NCBI GenBank assembly: GCA_035308965.1 | Contig: DATGFN010000019.1 | Coordinates: 310,001 to 374,000 of the forward strand | Direction: 5' to 3' | Length of the DNA stretch: 64,000 nt | From: DASYXZ01 sp035308965 | Lineage (GTDB): Bacteria; Acidobacteriota; Terriglobia; UBA7540 | Part shown: positions 51,446-60,341 of the stretch, one piece after another | How the letters are laid out: every line of letters starts with the position of its first letter | How positions within the stretch are numbered: the first letter of the stretch is position 1 | Notes under the pieces: model-generated | The model's database searches: none | What the model was told of the DNA's origin: nothing | The model's input: the letters and a program-made list of their open reading frames with translations, nothing else | Position numbers and translations under genes: made by a program

Positions 51446-52816
51446 ATGGCCGGTAAGCCCCAACTCTTCGGAACCGACGGCGTGCGCGGCGTCGCGGGTC
51501 AATTTCCCCTGGACCGGGAAACGATCTTCAAAATAGGCCGGGCTTTGGGAGTTGTTTTGCAAAGGCATGTTGCGGCGCGTCCGCTGCGCGTCGCCTTGGG
51601 GGAAGACACGCGTGAGTCCAGCGCATGGATATCCCAAACCGTGGCCGCCGGCCTGCGTTCAAGTTTAGTGGAAGTGGCTTACGCCGGAGTAATCACCACT
51701 CCCGGCGTGGCTTTTCTCACCCTGCGGCATGGATTTGCCGGCGGCGTGATGGTGTCGGCTTCCCATAACCCCTACCAGGATAATGGGATCAAAATTCTTT
51801 CGAGTTCAGGGATGAAGCTTTCAGAATCGCTGGAACTGGAGATCGAGGCGTTGCTGGAGGAATCCCCTGCCCTGATTTCAGGGCGCGCAACCGAGGCCGG
51901 AATCGAGCCTGAACCCCACTTAGTTGATGATTACTTGGACTTCCTGATTGGCCTGATTCCATCAGCGGAGCGATTGACAAAGTTTCGTCTGGTGGTGGAT
52001 TGCGCCAACGGATCCGCCTCGCGCGTCGTGCCGCAACTGTTGCGGCGTTTGGGCATCGAAACTCGCATCCTCAACTCAGCCCCCAACGGCCATAATATCA
52101 ACCTGGAATGCGGGTCCCTCCATCCCCATCAGATGGCGGAGGCGACCAGGGAATTCGGCGCCGACCTCGGCGTGGCCTTTGACGGCGATGCCGACCGCGC
52201 GATTTTTTCAACGCGTGAAGGGCGGATTGCGGATGGGGACTACGTTCTTTATGCAGCTGCCACATTTTTTCAGGAGCGTGGAATGCTCACGGGGGGCGCG
52301 GTGGTGGGCACGCTGATGACGAATCTTGGCCTGGAGCTTGCGCTTGGCCGCCACAGCATCGCCCTCAAGCGGACTCCCGTGGGCGATAAATATGTACTCG
52401 AGGAAATGCGGCGGTCGGGGATAAATCTGGGCGGCGAGCCTTCCGGCCATATCATTTTTTCAGATATTTCGCTGGCAGGCGATGGAATAATCACTCTCCT
52501 GCAAATTCTGCGCGTCCTCGCGGAAACCGAAAAATCTTTGGGCGGGTTGGTGAGTCAGCTCCGTCAATTTCCCCAGATCATTCGCAACGTCCGCGTTCGC
52601 GAAAGGCGGCCGCTCGAATCCATACCTGAAGTGAACCATGCTGTCTCCGAGTTTCAGCGCGAAGTGGGCAATCGCGGGCGGGTGGTGGTCCGTTATTCTG
52701 GGACCGAACCCTTGGCGCGAGTGATGGTTGAAGCTGAGGAGGACGGAATCGTCCAGCACCACGCGGGTGCGATTGCCGGGGCCATTGAGTGCGCGTTGGG
52801 CTTGACGCGGTCTTGA
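51446..52816 (+). CDS. glmM: Phosphoglucosamine mutase
   Basis: 456 residues from the ATG at 51446 (MAGKPQLFGTDGVRG); the ATG at 51437 would add three residues but overlaps the likely -10. The active-site phosphoserine S106 is in VSASHNPYQDNGIK. The metal loop is FDGDADR, the sugar-binding GGEPSGHI and the phosphate loop VVRYSGTEPLARV. It converts glucosamine 6-phosphate to the 1-phosphate for peptidoglycan and LPS. GlmS/GlmU are not in the window. No ribosome site is visible. Confidence 0.95.
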   Translation: MAGKPQLFGTDGVRGVAGQFPLDRETIFKIGRALGVVLQRHVAARPLRVALGEDTRESSAWISQTVAAGLRSSLVEVAYAGVITTPGVAFLTLRHGFAGGVMVSASHNPYQDNGIKILSSSGMKLSESLELEIEALLEESPALISGRATEAGIEPEPHLVDDYLDFLIGLIPSAERLTKFRLVVDCANGSASRVVPQLLRRLGIETRILNSAPNGHNINLECGSLHPHQMAEATREFGADLGVAFDGDADRAIFSTREGRIADGDYVLYAAATFFQERGMLTGGAVVGTLMTNLGLELALGRHSIALKRTPVGDKYVLEEMRRSGINLGGEPSGHIIFSDISLAGDGIITLLQILRVLAETEKSLGGLVSQLRQFPQIIRNVRVRERRPLESIPEVNHAVSEFQREVGNRGRVVVRYSGTEPLARVMVEAEEDGIVQHHAGAIAGAIECALGLTRS

Positions 52817-52934
52817 GAAGTTTGTGATAGCGCAGTAAAAGTGTTACCCGGGCTCGGCGGCGAGATAAACCATCTTGGGCTCGCGCTGCCCTTTATAGTT
52901 GAAGAGTATTGAGTGAGATTGCGCGAGGTGTCCA

Positions 52935-53681
52935 ATGAGAATCTCCCGATATAATCCATGGATCATAGGCGCTTTTGTTCTCGCCTCGTGCGCGCACGCC
53001 CAGGGGCAGGCCAACAGCACGAATCAAGCGCAATCCAAAATAGTCGTGCCCGTGGACACTACCATTCCTCTGGTGCTCAAGAACACCATCAGTTCGCGTA
53101 CCGCCGCAGTCGGCCAAGCCATTTATTGCGAAACGATTTACCCCATTACCGTGGGTAATCGCATCGTGATTCCGGTGGGAAGTTACGTTAAGGGCTCGGT
53201 CACCCAAGTGATCCGTCCGGGCCATGTGAAGGGGAAAGCTCAAATTGGTTTGCGCTTTGAATCTATCACCCTGGCCAGCGGGTTGACGCGGCCCCTGCGC
53301 GCCACCCTCTCAGGATTTGCTGGGAACGGGAAAGAAGGCTTTCATCCCAGGGAATCAAAAATCGAAGGCGAGTCCTCAAAAGGCCAGGACGCCGGCAGGG
53401 TGGCGGAAACCACCATCACTGGAACCGAAATTGGCGCCATCGCAGGCGCGGGAAGTCACAACATCGGAAAAGGCTTGGGGATTGGCAGCGCCGCGGGCGC
53501 GGCAGGAGGTCTAATCTGGGTCCTTGCTTCGCGCGGCAAGGAAATCATGTTGCCATCCGGGACTAACCTGGAGCTTCAATTGTCCGCCCCGCTCACATTT
53601 GAGAATAACGAAGTCGATCCACCCTCGGCATACCAAAACGGCCCGGCGCTCCCGCGGCGCGAACATGGCCCGGATATTTGA
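52935..53681 (+). CDS. Secreted or lipid-anchored protein with VirB10/TrbI-like beta domain
   Basis: 248 residues. The signal peptide ends in the lipobox-like LASC (residues about 17-20), so it may be a lipoprotein. The following domain has VPVDTTIPLVLKNTISSRT, GQAIYCETIYPITVGNRIV and PVGSYVKGSVTQVIRPGHVKG, the same plan as the protein at 20704. A glycine-rich zipper (IGAIAGAGSHNIGKGLGIGSAAG) follows. Distant paralogue; function unknown, probably in the envelope. Confidence 0.7.
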   Translation: MRISRYNPWIIGAFVLASCAHAQGQANSTNQAQSKIVVPVDTTIPLVLKNTISSRTAAVGQAIYCETIYPITVGNRIVIPVGSYVKGSVTQVIRPGHVKGKAQIGLRFESITLASGLTRPLRATLSGFAGNGKEGFHPRESKIEGESSKGQDAGRVAETTITGTEIGAIAGAGSHNIGKGLGIGSAAGAAGGLIWVLASRGKEIMLPSGTNLELQLSAPLTFENNEVDPPSAYQNGPALPRREHGPDI

Positions 53682-53705
53682 TCGTCAGGGCAGTGCGCAA
53701 ATACT

Positions 53706-53984
53706 TCAAGCTTGAAGGAAGACGACTGATTGGAGTCCCGAAATCTCGAATCGCTTCCGGCAGCGTACATTCTTACACTGCACAAAATCGTCGCGCCGTA
53801 ACATGTACGACTGGGCCTTGGCGAAGCGCGCCCGATCCCGTTCATCGGCTCGGCCGGGCAGTGAATTCTTCTTAGTGCGCACGAGCCAGCGAATATCGTA
53901 GGTGTCGGATTGATGACAATAAAAGCATGAGAGATTGGCAGGTTTTGAGCTTTCGGCTTCGGTAAAGAAGTCTCTCTCTTCCAT
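53706..53984 (-). CDS. Small zinc-ribbon-like protein
   Basis: 92 residues. Two cysteine pairs, CFYC and CKNVRC, separated by about 45 residues, suggest a zinc ribbon. Between them are basic residues (VRTKKNS). A -10-like TAAAAT lies seven bases before the ATG. Unknown function; I am fairly confident it is a real gene. Confidence 0.6.
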   Translation of the reverse strand: MEERDFFTEAESSKPANLSCFYCHQSDTYDIRWLVRTKKNSLPGRADERDRARFAKAQSYMLRRDDFVQCKNVRCRKRFEISGLQSVVFLQA

Positions 53985-54154
53985 AGTTCCTATTTTATCC
54001 CGGAATCATTAAGAACGCCAACCCCATTCTGGGATTTGGGGAAGCTCGTGTAATTTCCTGTTTTGAGGTATCGAAAATCGCCCCGGTGACCACGCCCGGG
54101 AGGAGTATAATAAGAGTTCAAAACTTTACTCCAGGCAATGGAGGGTCATATTTT

Positions 54155-54337
54155 ATGGCACGCAGTTTTACCGAACAAGAGTTGGCAAATTTCTTGATTG
54201 ACCGGCTGATTGTCCACGGCCCATCCGGTCCGGACACCGATTGGCTGCAACCGGCGTGCCAAGTAGTGGCCTCTGACTTACTGGAAGAAGCCGAAATCCT
54301 TCACAAGACCGAACCCGTATCCGATGGGGGAGCTTAG
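54155..54337 (+). CDS. Small hypothetical protein
   Basis: 60 residues, MARSFTEQELANFLIDRLI, from the ATG at 54155, with GGAGGG nine bases upstream; an upstream in-frame start at 54086 is less supported. Helical, acidic. Not recognised. Confidence 0.55.
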   Translation: MARSFTEQELANFLIDRLIVHGPSGPDTDWLQPACQVVASDLLEEAEILHKTEPVSDGGA

Positions 54338-54414
54338 ACGGAAAAGTCGGGCGCGGCGTCATCAGTTCACTGAATGAATCTGTGTAACCAGCATTTGACG
54401 CCCGCCCGGCATCG

Positions 54415-55767
54415 TCATTTGGAATCGATTCCAACCTCTTCCCCGCCTTTCATCACAAATTTTACCCGCTCGAGTTCGGTGATGTCGGCAAGCGGGTCCC
54501 CAGAGACCGCGATCAAGTCCGCAAGCTTCCCCTTTTCGATGGAACCCACACGGTCCTGCCAGCCCATCAATTCTGCGCCGCCAATCGTTGCGGCCTGAAT
54601 GGCCCGCATGTTGGTCATGCCGAACCGGGTCATAAACTCAAACTCTTTTGCCTGGGTACCGTGCGGAAACGGGCCAACGTCGGTGCCAAAGGCAATCTTC
54701 ACTCCGCGCGCCAGCGCATTTCGAAAGCTCACTTCATGAATCCGCGCCCGACTGGTTTTCCCACCGGTTGCCGCCAGGTCTTCTTCCGGTTCGAATTCGT
54801 AAACGTAAAGAGTGGGCACGAAGAAAATGCCCTTCTCCAACATTTTGTTGATGGACTCATCGTCCAGGTCCAGCCCGTGCTCGATGGAATCAACTCCCGC
54901 ATTAATGCAATTGTGAAGGCCCTCGCCGCCATAGGCATGACATGCCACTTTCACCCTTTCGCGGTGCGCCTCATCTACGATCGCCTGCAATTCCGGCAAC
55001 GTGAAGGTAGGGATGGCGTCAAGCCTGCCCTCGGGAGTGAAACGAAAACGGTGCGTGCCATATACCTTAATCAAGTCGGCGCCGTACTTAATCTGCTCGC
55101 GCACAGCCTGGCGCGCGGCCTCGGGCGTATCCACAATCTGTGCGCCAAACGGCACCGTCACTTCAGGCGAGTACCCTTCCAGCGGATAACCGCCGGTGGT
55201 GGAGAGGGCGCGCGTCACCACCTGGAGCCGGGGGCCGGGAATCAGACCTCGGTTGATGGCATTTCTGACGTCCACATCAGAGTACATGGCGCCCTCGGTT
55301 TCCAAGTCGCGCATGGTGGTAAACCCGGCTTCCAAATCCTTTTTGGCATTCACCACCGCCTCGATGGTGCGATATTGCCAGCTCTCCTTCAGAAGTTGTT
55401 CTTCATAACGACCGTGCGATTCGCCGGTAAGGAAAAGGTGCGTATGAGCGTCGATCAATCCGGGGAGAACGGTGGAATTATCAAGATCAATAACCCTCGC
55501 CCCGCTCGGAATTTTCACCTCCGAGGCGGCACCCACTTCGTCAATCTGTTCCCCTCGAATCAGAATGATTTGATGGACGGTTACCCGGCCTGTCGCCGTG
55601 TTAATGAGTCGCCCTGCCCTGACCGCGATAATCCTGTTGGATTTCCCGGCGGCAGCCGCGGGCCGATCGGCTCCAAATTGGGCAAAAACTATTCGCGTGG
55701 CTGAAACGACACATAAAAGAACAATCACTTCGAGGAAAGCATTTCTGATTTTTAACGGTTGGCGCAT
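54415..55767 (-). CDS. Secreted amidohydrolase (imidazolonepropionase/prolidase-like)
   Basis: 450 residues with a signal peptide (about 1-29, VIVLLCVVSATRIVFA). The metal-dependent amidohydrolase barrel shows DAHTHLF (HxH), the Lys region LIKVYGTHRF, HAYGGEGL, SIEHGLDLDD and the catalytic Asp in FGTDVGPFPHGT. Xaa-Pro dipeptidase-like and other exported amidohydrolases have this pattern. Substrate cannot be told; a peptide or cyclic amide is likely. The C-terminal sequence (GSIEKGKLADLIAVSGDP) is the family tail. Confidence 0.9.
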   Translation of the reverse strand: MRQPLKIRNAFLEVIVLLCVVSATRIVFAQFGADRPAAAAGKSNRIIAVRAGRLINTATGRVTVHQIILIRGEQIDEVGAASEVKIPSGARVIDLDNSTVLPGLIDAHTHLFLTGESHGRYEEQLLKESWQYRTIEAVVNAKKDLEAGFTTMRDLETEGAMYSDVDVRNAINRGLIPGPRLQVVTRALSTTGGYPLEGYSPEVTVPFGAQIVDTPEAARQAVREQIKYGADLIKVYGTHRFRFTPEGRLDAIPTFTLPELQAIVDEAHRERVKVACHAYGGEGLHNCINAGVDSIEHGLDLDDESINKMLEKGIFFVPTLYVYEFEPEEDLAATGGKTSRARIHEVSFRNALARGVKIAFGTDVGPFPHGTQAKEFEFMTRFGMTNMRAIQAATIGGAELMGWQDRVGSIEKGKLADLIAVSGDPLADITELERVKFVMKGGEEVGIDSK

Positions 55768-55814
55768 GTTTTGGCCTCCAAGAAGACGTTTATATTACAA
55801 ACTAATACCGCGGA

Positions 55815-56513
55815 TTAATGCCCGCCTTTCCCCAGCATCTTCGGCCCCAACCAGACGAGCGCCACGGCATCAATCAAGAAGTGCGCTGCTGCGGAGGGAA
55901 GGATCGATCCCAAACGAACAACCGGCAACCCGAGAAGCGCTCCCAGCAACGCCGCTCGAACGACTCCGCTGGCTCCCTGATACGTGTGGGCCAGCCCAAA
56001 CGCCACCGATGAAATGGCAACGGCCCAGGCCACCGAAGGAGTCCATTGGGAAAGCAGCGCCAGAAGAACACCGCGGTACAAGAACTCTTCACAAATTCCG
56101 GCCGTGGGCGCAATCAGAAACATGGCCCATATCATTTCCTTCCGGGTTTCGGGAATGAGCGCGCGCACCAGCTCGGGTTCCGGAGGAAGCCATCCCTGCC
56201 CTTCGAGCACCACCACCAAACCCAGGGCAGCGAGTGACGCTCCGGCAAGCGCGAAGGTCCAGAACAGAAAAGGCGCAGCCGAAACGGAGTGAAGTCCCGC
56301 CTGGACGAAAGTCACGGGGGTGGCAAGCACCACAAGTACGCCCATCAAGGTCAAGAGCCATTGCGAAAATGCGGCGGATAAATAAAGACTGAGGCGTGGA
56401 ATGGCGAGGAGTTCGAGCCTTTTGGAAGTCCTGTACGAAAGCGCAGGAACAACGACGAAGAGAATCACTACAAATCCGGCTTGAGCGAATTTGGAAAGAA
56501 AGAGAAAGAACAT
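55815..56513 (-). CDS. CPBP family intramembrane metalloprotease (Abi)
   Basis: 232 residues from the ATG at 56511-56513; a TTG at 56528 is an alternative. About seven membrane segments. Motif 1 is EEFLYRG (ICEEFLYRGVLL), motif 2 is FGLAHTYQ and motif 3 is HFLIDA, matching CAAX-prenyl-protease/bacteriocin-processing enzymes. Substrate unknown. It is 47 bp downstream of the amidohydrolase start region on the same strand but probably separately expressed. Confidence 0.85.
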   Translation of the reverse strand: MFFLFLSKFAQAGFVVILFVVVPALSYRTSKRLELLAIPRLSLYLSAAFSQWLLTLMGVLVVLATPVTFVQAGLHSVSAAPFLFWTFALAGASLAALGLVVVLEGQGWLPPEPELVRALIPETRKEMIWAMFLIAPTAGICEEFLYRGVLLALLSQWTPSVAWAVAISSVAFGLAHTYQGASGVVRAALLGALLGLPVVRLGSILPSAAAHFLIDAVALVWLGPKMLGKGGH

Positions 56514-56593
56514 GGCGGGAAAGGACAAAAATGTGCAAGCCGGCCATCAATGCAGATTTCTTCAACTCGAAAAATCAATTTTTCTGACCACAG

Positions 56594-57199
56594 TTAGTGA
56601 AGCAAATAAGCTCCCAGAACCGCGCGGCATCGGTCCCGGTAGACTTCGATCGGAACAGTCTCCGACGCCATCAGCCACTGAAGGCAATATCCGTCCACAA
56701 GAGCGCGGATGGTGATGGCCGCGTCCTCCGCCTTGACGCGCCGAAATTGCTTTTGCCTGATTCCCTCCTCCACAATGGCCCGATCTCGCTCCCTGCACCT
56801 CACAAAAAACATTTCAAATAGGGATCGAAATCTTTCCTCGCGCGCTCCCAGGGCGGCGAGGTCGAAAAAGACCAGATAGAGTTTGCGGTTCACCTCCGCG
56901 CTGTGGAACAAGACCTCCAATTCCGCTCCCAACTTGGCGCGCGGAGTCGCATCTCCATCGGTCACATCGTCCAGAGTACGGTTCACCTGAGCCAGCAGCC
57001 ACTCAAAAACGGCATACAACAGATCGGCCTTGGTTGGGAAGTAGTGAAGGGCTCCCCCTTTGCTCGACTGGGCGCGCGCCACCACTCCATCAATTGTGAC
57101 TCCTTGAATGCCCTTCTCCAAAATTTCGGCGTACCCCGCCTTGATGATGGCTTCGCGCGCGCGGTCGCGTCGAACGGGATCTATTTGGCGTGCGCACAT
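56594..57199 (-). CDS. TetR/AcrR family transcriptional regulator
   Basis: 201 residues from the ATG at 57197-57199; a longer in-frame start at 57322 is possible. The N-terminal HTH has RAREAIIKAGYAEILEKGIQG and VTIDGVVARAQSSKGGALHYFPTKADLLYAVF. The C-terminal ligand domain is TetR_C6-like (KLYLVFFDLAALGAREERFRSL). Ligand and targets are unknown. It is 80 bp upstream of the CPBP gene on the same strand and might control it. Confidence 0.88.
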   Translation of the reverse strand: MCARQIDPVRRDRAREAIIKAGYAEILEKGIQGVTIDGVVARAQSSKGGALHYFPTKADLLYAVFEWLLAQVNRTLDDVTDGDATPRAKLGAELEVLFHSAEVNRKLYLVFFDLAALGAREERFRSLFEMFFVRCRERDRAIVEEGIRQKQFRRVKAEDAAITIRALVDGYCLQWLMASETVPIEVYRDRCRAVLGAYLLH

Positions 57200-57345
57200 A
57201 GGCAGTATTCGCTCCTCAAAAACGTCTGGGGGGATTTTGATTGTTCCTGAACTTTTGTCAACATGTTTCGCGGGGAGGTAGTGACCGAAATTAGCTGGGA
57301 GCGCGGGCCGGACAATACCCAAGTCCGCGTCGCCGCCCTTTATCT

Positions 57346-57354
57346 GTGATAAAA
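57346..57354 (+). promoter_or_regulatory. Extended -10 promoter of the MOSC gene
   Basis: TGATAAAAT matches TGnTANNNT; the ATG is 25 bases further on, so this message has a short leader. Confidence 0.4.
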
Positions 57355-57379
57355 TATTGAACCCAGAAACTCATCTCAC

Positions 57380-57874
57380 ATGGATGAACGGAAAGGAATT
57401 ATTTCGGCCATGGAAAAATCCACTGTCGTTTCCCTTTATATTGCTCCGGGGGCGAGGCAACCCACGGTTTCCGTGAATGAAGTTCACGCGGTTCCCGGGA
57501 AGGGTCTTGAAGGCGACCGCTATTTCAATCTGACCGGTACTTTTTGCGATAACCCCGGCCCGTCCTACGAAGTAACCTTGATTGAAATTGAAGCCGTGGA
57601 CGCCCTGAAGCGCGACTGTAAAGTGGAATTGAGCGCCGGCGAAATTCGCCGCAACATCGTGACCCGCGGCGTGGCTCTCAATCACCTGGTGGGACGTGAA
57701 TTCAAGGTGGGATCAGTTTCTCTCCGCGGGATTCGACTCTGTGAACCCTGCGCGCATTTGGAAAAGCTGACTCGGGATGGAGTTATATCCGGCCTGACTC
57801 ACCGGGGCGGGCTGCGCGCCCAAGTCCTTACCGAGGGAGCCATTCGAGTGGGAGATCCTGTTTGCGAGGCATAA
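57380..57874 (+). CDS. MOSC domain protein
   Basis: 164 residues. The MOSC core includes GLEGDRYF, EVTLIEIEAVDAL, GEIRRNIVTRGVALNHL and the conserved Cys in RLCEPCAHLEKL. Stand-alone MOSC proteins (YiiM, YcbX) are molybdenum-cofactor or sulfur-carrier enzymes that reduce N-hydroxylated bases in some cases. An extended -10 (TGATAAAAT, 57346-57354) precedes it. Confidence 0.9.
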   Translation: MDERKGIISAMEKSTVVSLYIAPGARQPTVSVNEVHAVPGKGLEGDRYFNLTGTFCDNPGPSYEVTLIEIEAVDALKRDCKVELSAGEIRRNIVTRGVALNHLVGREFKVGSVSLRGIRLCEPCAHLEKLTRDGVISGLTHRGGLRAQVLTEGAIRVGDPVCEA

Positions 57875-57959
57875 TCCCCAGAGAAATCCGAAACCCTGTT
57901 TTGAATCACCGAAATCTTCGAATAGCCGCAGGGCCCTGCCTGCCGAAGGGAATGGCAGG

Positions 57960-58886
57960 ATGCCGCCCATGATTCATCCGGAACCTTCCAGAACTACAGC
58001 AAGCGGCGAGCGCCGGCTGAGTGGCGCAATCATGCTGGGCGTTCCAATAGCACTAATCCTGGTCACGTTTTTATTCTGGTATCAGACGTGGTTCGGCCGC
58101 CGTCTTTCGAATTCCGAGCTCCGTCAGTATTTGCAGGACACTTCCATCCCCCATAAGACCCAGCACGCGCTCACCCAGGTGGCTACGGAAATACTTCGGC
58201 ATAACCAAGCGGTGGTTGGAGTTTATCCCCAGGTTGTGGCGCTGGCGGGGAACAAGGAAGCGGGTTTGCGCTCCATGGCAGCGTGGGTGATGGGCCAGGA
58301 CAATACGTCAGCGGAATTCCACCAAGCTTTGCTGAAACTCGTGAGTGACGCGGACCCCATGGTGCGCTGGAACGCGGCGCTGGCTCTGGCGAGATTCGGA
58401 GATGCGGCGGGCGATACCCAACTTAGGCAAATGCTGGTTCCGTACGAACTTCGGTCGCCGTATGCGGGAACCGTAACTTTCAGCGTGAAGGCAACAGATT
58501 CGGTAAAGAGTCAAAGCGTTGTCGCTCGGGTTGAAGGCCAGGGGCCGGAGCCCGAGGAAATCCGTTCCCCTCTCTCAGGCCAGGTCGTGCGTTTGCCGCC
58601 GTCAAATGGAACCACCGTCGCGGCTGGCGATTTAGTTGCCGTCATTTCGCCGGACGATCAACAGCTTTGGGAAGCGTTGCAGGCTCTCTACCTCGTAGGG
58701 AGTTCGGATGACCTGGAAACCATCGACCACCTGGCTCGGCCAACCGCCGGGACCTCCAGCCGGGTGCGGGAGCAGGCAGCTCTGACCGAAAAGGCGATTC
58801 GCAAGCGCGCTGCGATTCCAGTTGAACCATCTAAAGTGGAGAGTGAGAAATCGAAAATCGAGAGCTCAAAAGCAAATAGCCCTTAA
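57960..58886 (+). CDS. Membrane protein with HEAT-like repeats and biotinyl/lipoyl-like hairpins
   Basis: 308 residues. An N-terminal membrane segment (about 24-45, IMLGVPIALILVTFLFWYQ), then HEAT-like helices (LRSMAAWVMGQD, DPMVRWNAALALARFGD), then two beta segments with the pattern (L/I)RSPxxGxV: LRSPYAGTVTFSVKA and IRSPLSGQVVRLPPSNGTTV, the second like a biotinyl/lipoyl or HlyD half-domain (VAAGDLVAVISP). The combination is odd. The tail is helical and charged. Possibly an envelope adaptor; function unknown. Confidence 0.7.
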   Translation: MPPMIHPEPSRTTASGERRLSGAIMLGVPIALILVTFLFWYQTWFGRRLSNSELRQYLQDTSIPHKTQHALTQVATEILRHNQAVVGVYPQVVALAGNKEAGLRSMAAWVMGQDNTSAEFHQALLKLVSDADPMVRWNAALALARFGDAAGDTQLRQMLVPYELRSPYAGTVTFSVKATDSVKSQSVVARVEGQGPEPEEIRSPLSGQVVRLPPSNGTTVAAGDLVAVISPDDQQLWEALQALYLVGSSDDLETIDHLARPTAGTSSRVREQAALTEKAIRKRAAIPVEPSKVESEKSKIESSKANSP

Positions 58887-58920
58887 GCATCCCATTCTCG
58901 ATTTGGTTTTTGACGGCTCT

Positions 58921-59286
58921 TCAGATCTGATATTTTATGCCGAGGGTTTGTTCCACCATTTCGATGGGAACCATTTCGATGGCGTCCCACGGACAACCGT
59001 CCAGGAAGGCGCCATCCGGCCCTTTGCTGGTGCATTTCTTGCAGCCAATGCACAGGGCGGGATCAACTTCAATGCGGCCAAAGGGAGGGTGGTCCTCGTC
59101 CTCAACCCAATACATGCAGTCCTGGACGGGACAATAGGGCACGCACGCCGGAGACCCGGCACAACCGGTGCAACACTCAGTGATGACGGCAAGCTCTTTC
59201 GGTTTTTTCTTGCGCGGCGTGTCAATGCCTTCAGACTTGGGATCGGACTTGACGACTTCTCCTGCGGGTATAAAGTATTGTGGCAA
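58921..59286 (-). CDS. 4Fe-4S ferredoxin-like protein
   Basis: 121 residues with two clusters: CCTGCAGSPACVPYCPV and CIGCKKCTSKGPDGAFLDGCPW. Each supports one [4Fe-4S] centre, though the second has a long insertion between its third and fourth cysteines. The N-terminus is charged (DTPRKKKPKELAVI). It probably carries electrons for a nearby reductase, but no partner gene is adjacent. Confidence 0.85.
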   Translation of the reverse strand: MPQYFIPAGEVVKSDPKSEGIDTPRKKKPKELAVITECCTGCAGSPACVPYCPVQDCMYWVEDEDHPPFGRIEVDPALCIGCKKCTSKGPDGAFLDGCPWDAIEMVPIEMVEQTLGIKYQI

Positions 59287-59359
59287 CGGTCGCTCCCTTC
59301 GTCTTGGTTTTTTAATTCTCCCAGACGCGCTGGGTTAAAGTCAAGAAATTGCAGATGGC

Positions 59360-59448
59360 AGTAGTGGGTCAGTTTGACGTAGAGGCGGCATTACGCCGCC
59401 ACGTGGGGAGGAAATCTCGACGCTACGACCTCATACTGACATACTACT
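59360..59448. repeat. Degenerate MITE-like element related to the transposon ends
   Basis: AGTAGTGGGTCAGTTTGA (59360-59377) and, inverted, AGTAGTATGTCAGTATGA (59431-59448) match at 15 of 18 positions. The left arm also resembles the transposon end at 7943. Flanks read CAGATGGC and CAGATGCG, an almost intact 8-bp duplication. About 90 bp with no gene. Confidence 0.5.
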
Positions 59449-59527
59449 CAGATGCGGCACGACTATAAAATGACGGGTTAAGGTTCTTGAGATTGCCCGT
59501 TCAAACAAATCATGGAGGTGCTTTCGA

Positions 59528-59965
59528 GTGACTAATCCAATCGCGTGGGCTCTGGTTTTCCACGTATTCGGCATTGTATTCTGGATGGCGGGATTGTTGG
59601 TTGTAACCCAAGTGCTCGGCGTCCATACCAACGAACAGTCGCCCGAAGCCCGAAAAGTCTTGGAGCGTCTGGAATTAAAACTATTGAACGGGCTGGCCCA
59701 TCCAGGGGCGGCGATTACAATCTTGGCCGGCATCGCAATTGTTTTCCTCGTACCCTCTGCAATTCACCAGGCCTGGCTGCATGCAAAACTAACACTGGTG
59801 GCCGTTTTAATCGGGCTGGATCTATTGGTGTATTGGCGCACCAAGGGATTTCATAAGGGCGAGGTCGATTTGAAGCGCAAAGAGTGCATGATGCTGCACG
59901 GCGCAATTTCGCTGGTTTTTCTGGGCATCCTGGTACTGGTCATGATGAAGCCATTCTCTGGATGA
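59528..59965 (+). CDS. HemJ/CopD-like membrane protein
   Basis: 145 residues, four membrane segments, GTG start. The opening WALVFHVFGIVFWMAGLL has the conserved His of HemJ (UPF0093) and the third segment HAKLTLVAVLIGLD the conserved Lys region. HemJ is a protoporphyrinogen IX oxidase of heme synthesis; the CopD group is related. Which of the two applies is uncertain. Ribosome site GGAGG lies about 10 nt upstream. Confidence 0.75.
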   Translation: MTNPIAWALVFHVFGIVFWMAGLLVVTQVLGVHTNEQSPEARKVLERLELKLLNGLAHPGAAITILAGIAIVFLVPSAIHQAWLHAKLTLVAVLIGLDLLVYWRTKGFHKGEVDLKRKECMMLHGAISLVFLGILVLVMMKPFSG

Positions 59966-60080
59966 AAAGTATGTCTTCCCAAGTTGTGGAAACCGGCGCT
60001 GAATCCTTTCACATGCATTATGAATCAAATTTGTTGAGTCATTCATCCAAAATCCAATCAAGCTTCGACAGGAGATCACT

Positions 60081-60323
60081 TTGGCTGGAACAAAAGTAAC
60101 GGTAAACAACAATGGCTCTTTGCGTATCGAGGGCGATTTTGAGATTTGCGACGTGCAGGGCGGTATATTTGGATTGGCGGGCCGCACGGTGATCAGCCTG
60201 TGCCGGTGCGGACATTCGGAGAACAAACCTTTCTGTGACGGCAGCCACAAGAAGACTGGATTCCAGTCCGAAGTTAAGGCGCGCGAGCTTCCTCCTCCGG
60301 CGCCCAAGCCACCCGTGGCGTAA
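60081..60323 (+). CDS. CDGSH iron-sulfur protein
   Basis: 80 residues from a TTG at 60081 with AGGAG six bases upstream. The [2Fe-2S] motif is complete: CRCGHSENKPFCDGSH, i.e. C-x-C-x2-S-x3-P-x-C-D-G-x-H. Bacterial CDGSH proteins are redox or iron-sulfur transfer proteins of uncertain physiological role. It follows the HemJ-like gene by about 115 bp. Confidence 0.9.
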   Translation: MAGTKVTVNNNGSLRIEGDFEICDVQGGIFGLAGRTVISLCRCGHSENKPFCDGSHKKTGFQSEVKARELPPPAPKPPVA

Positions 60324-60341
60324 AACCAGCAGCTCCACGGA

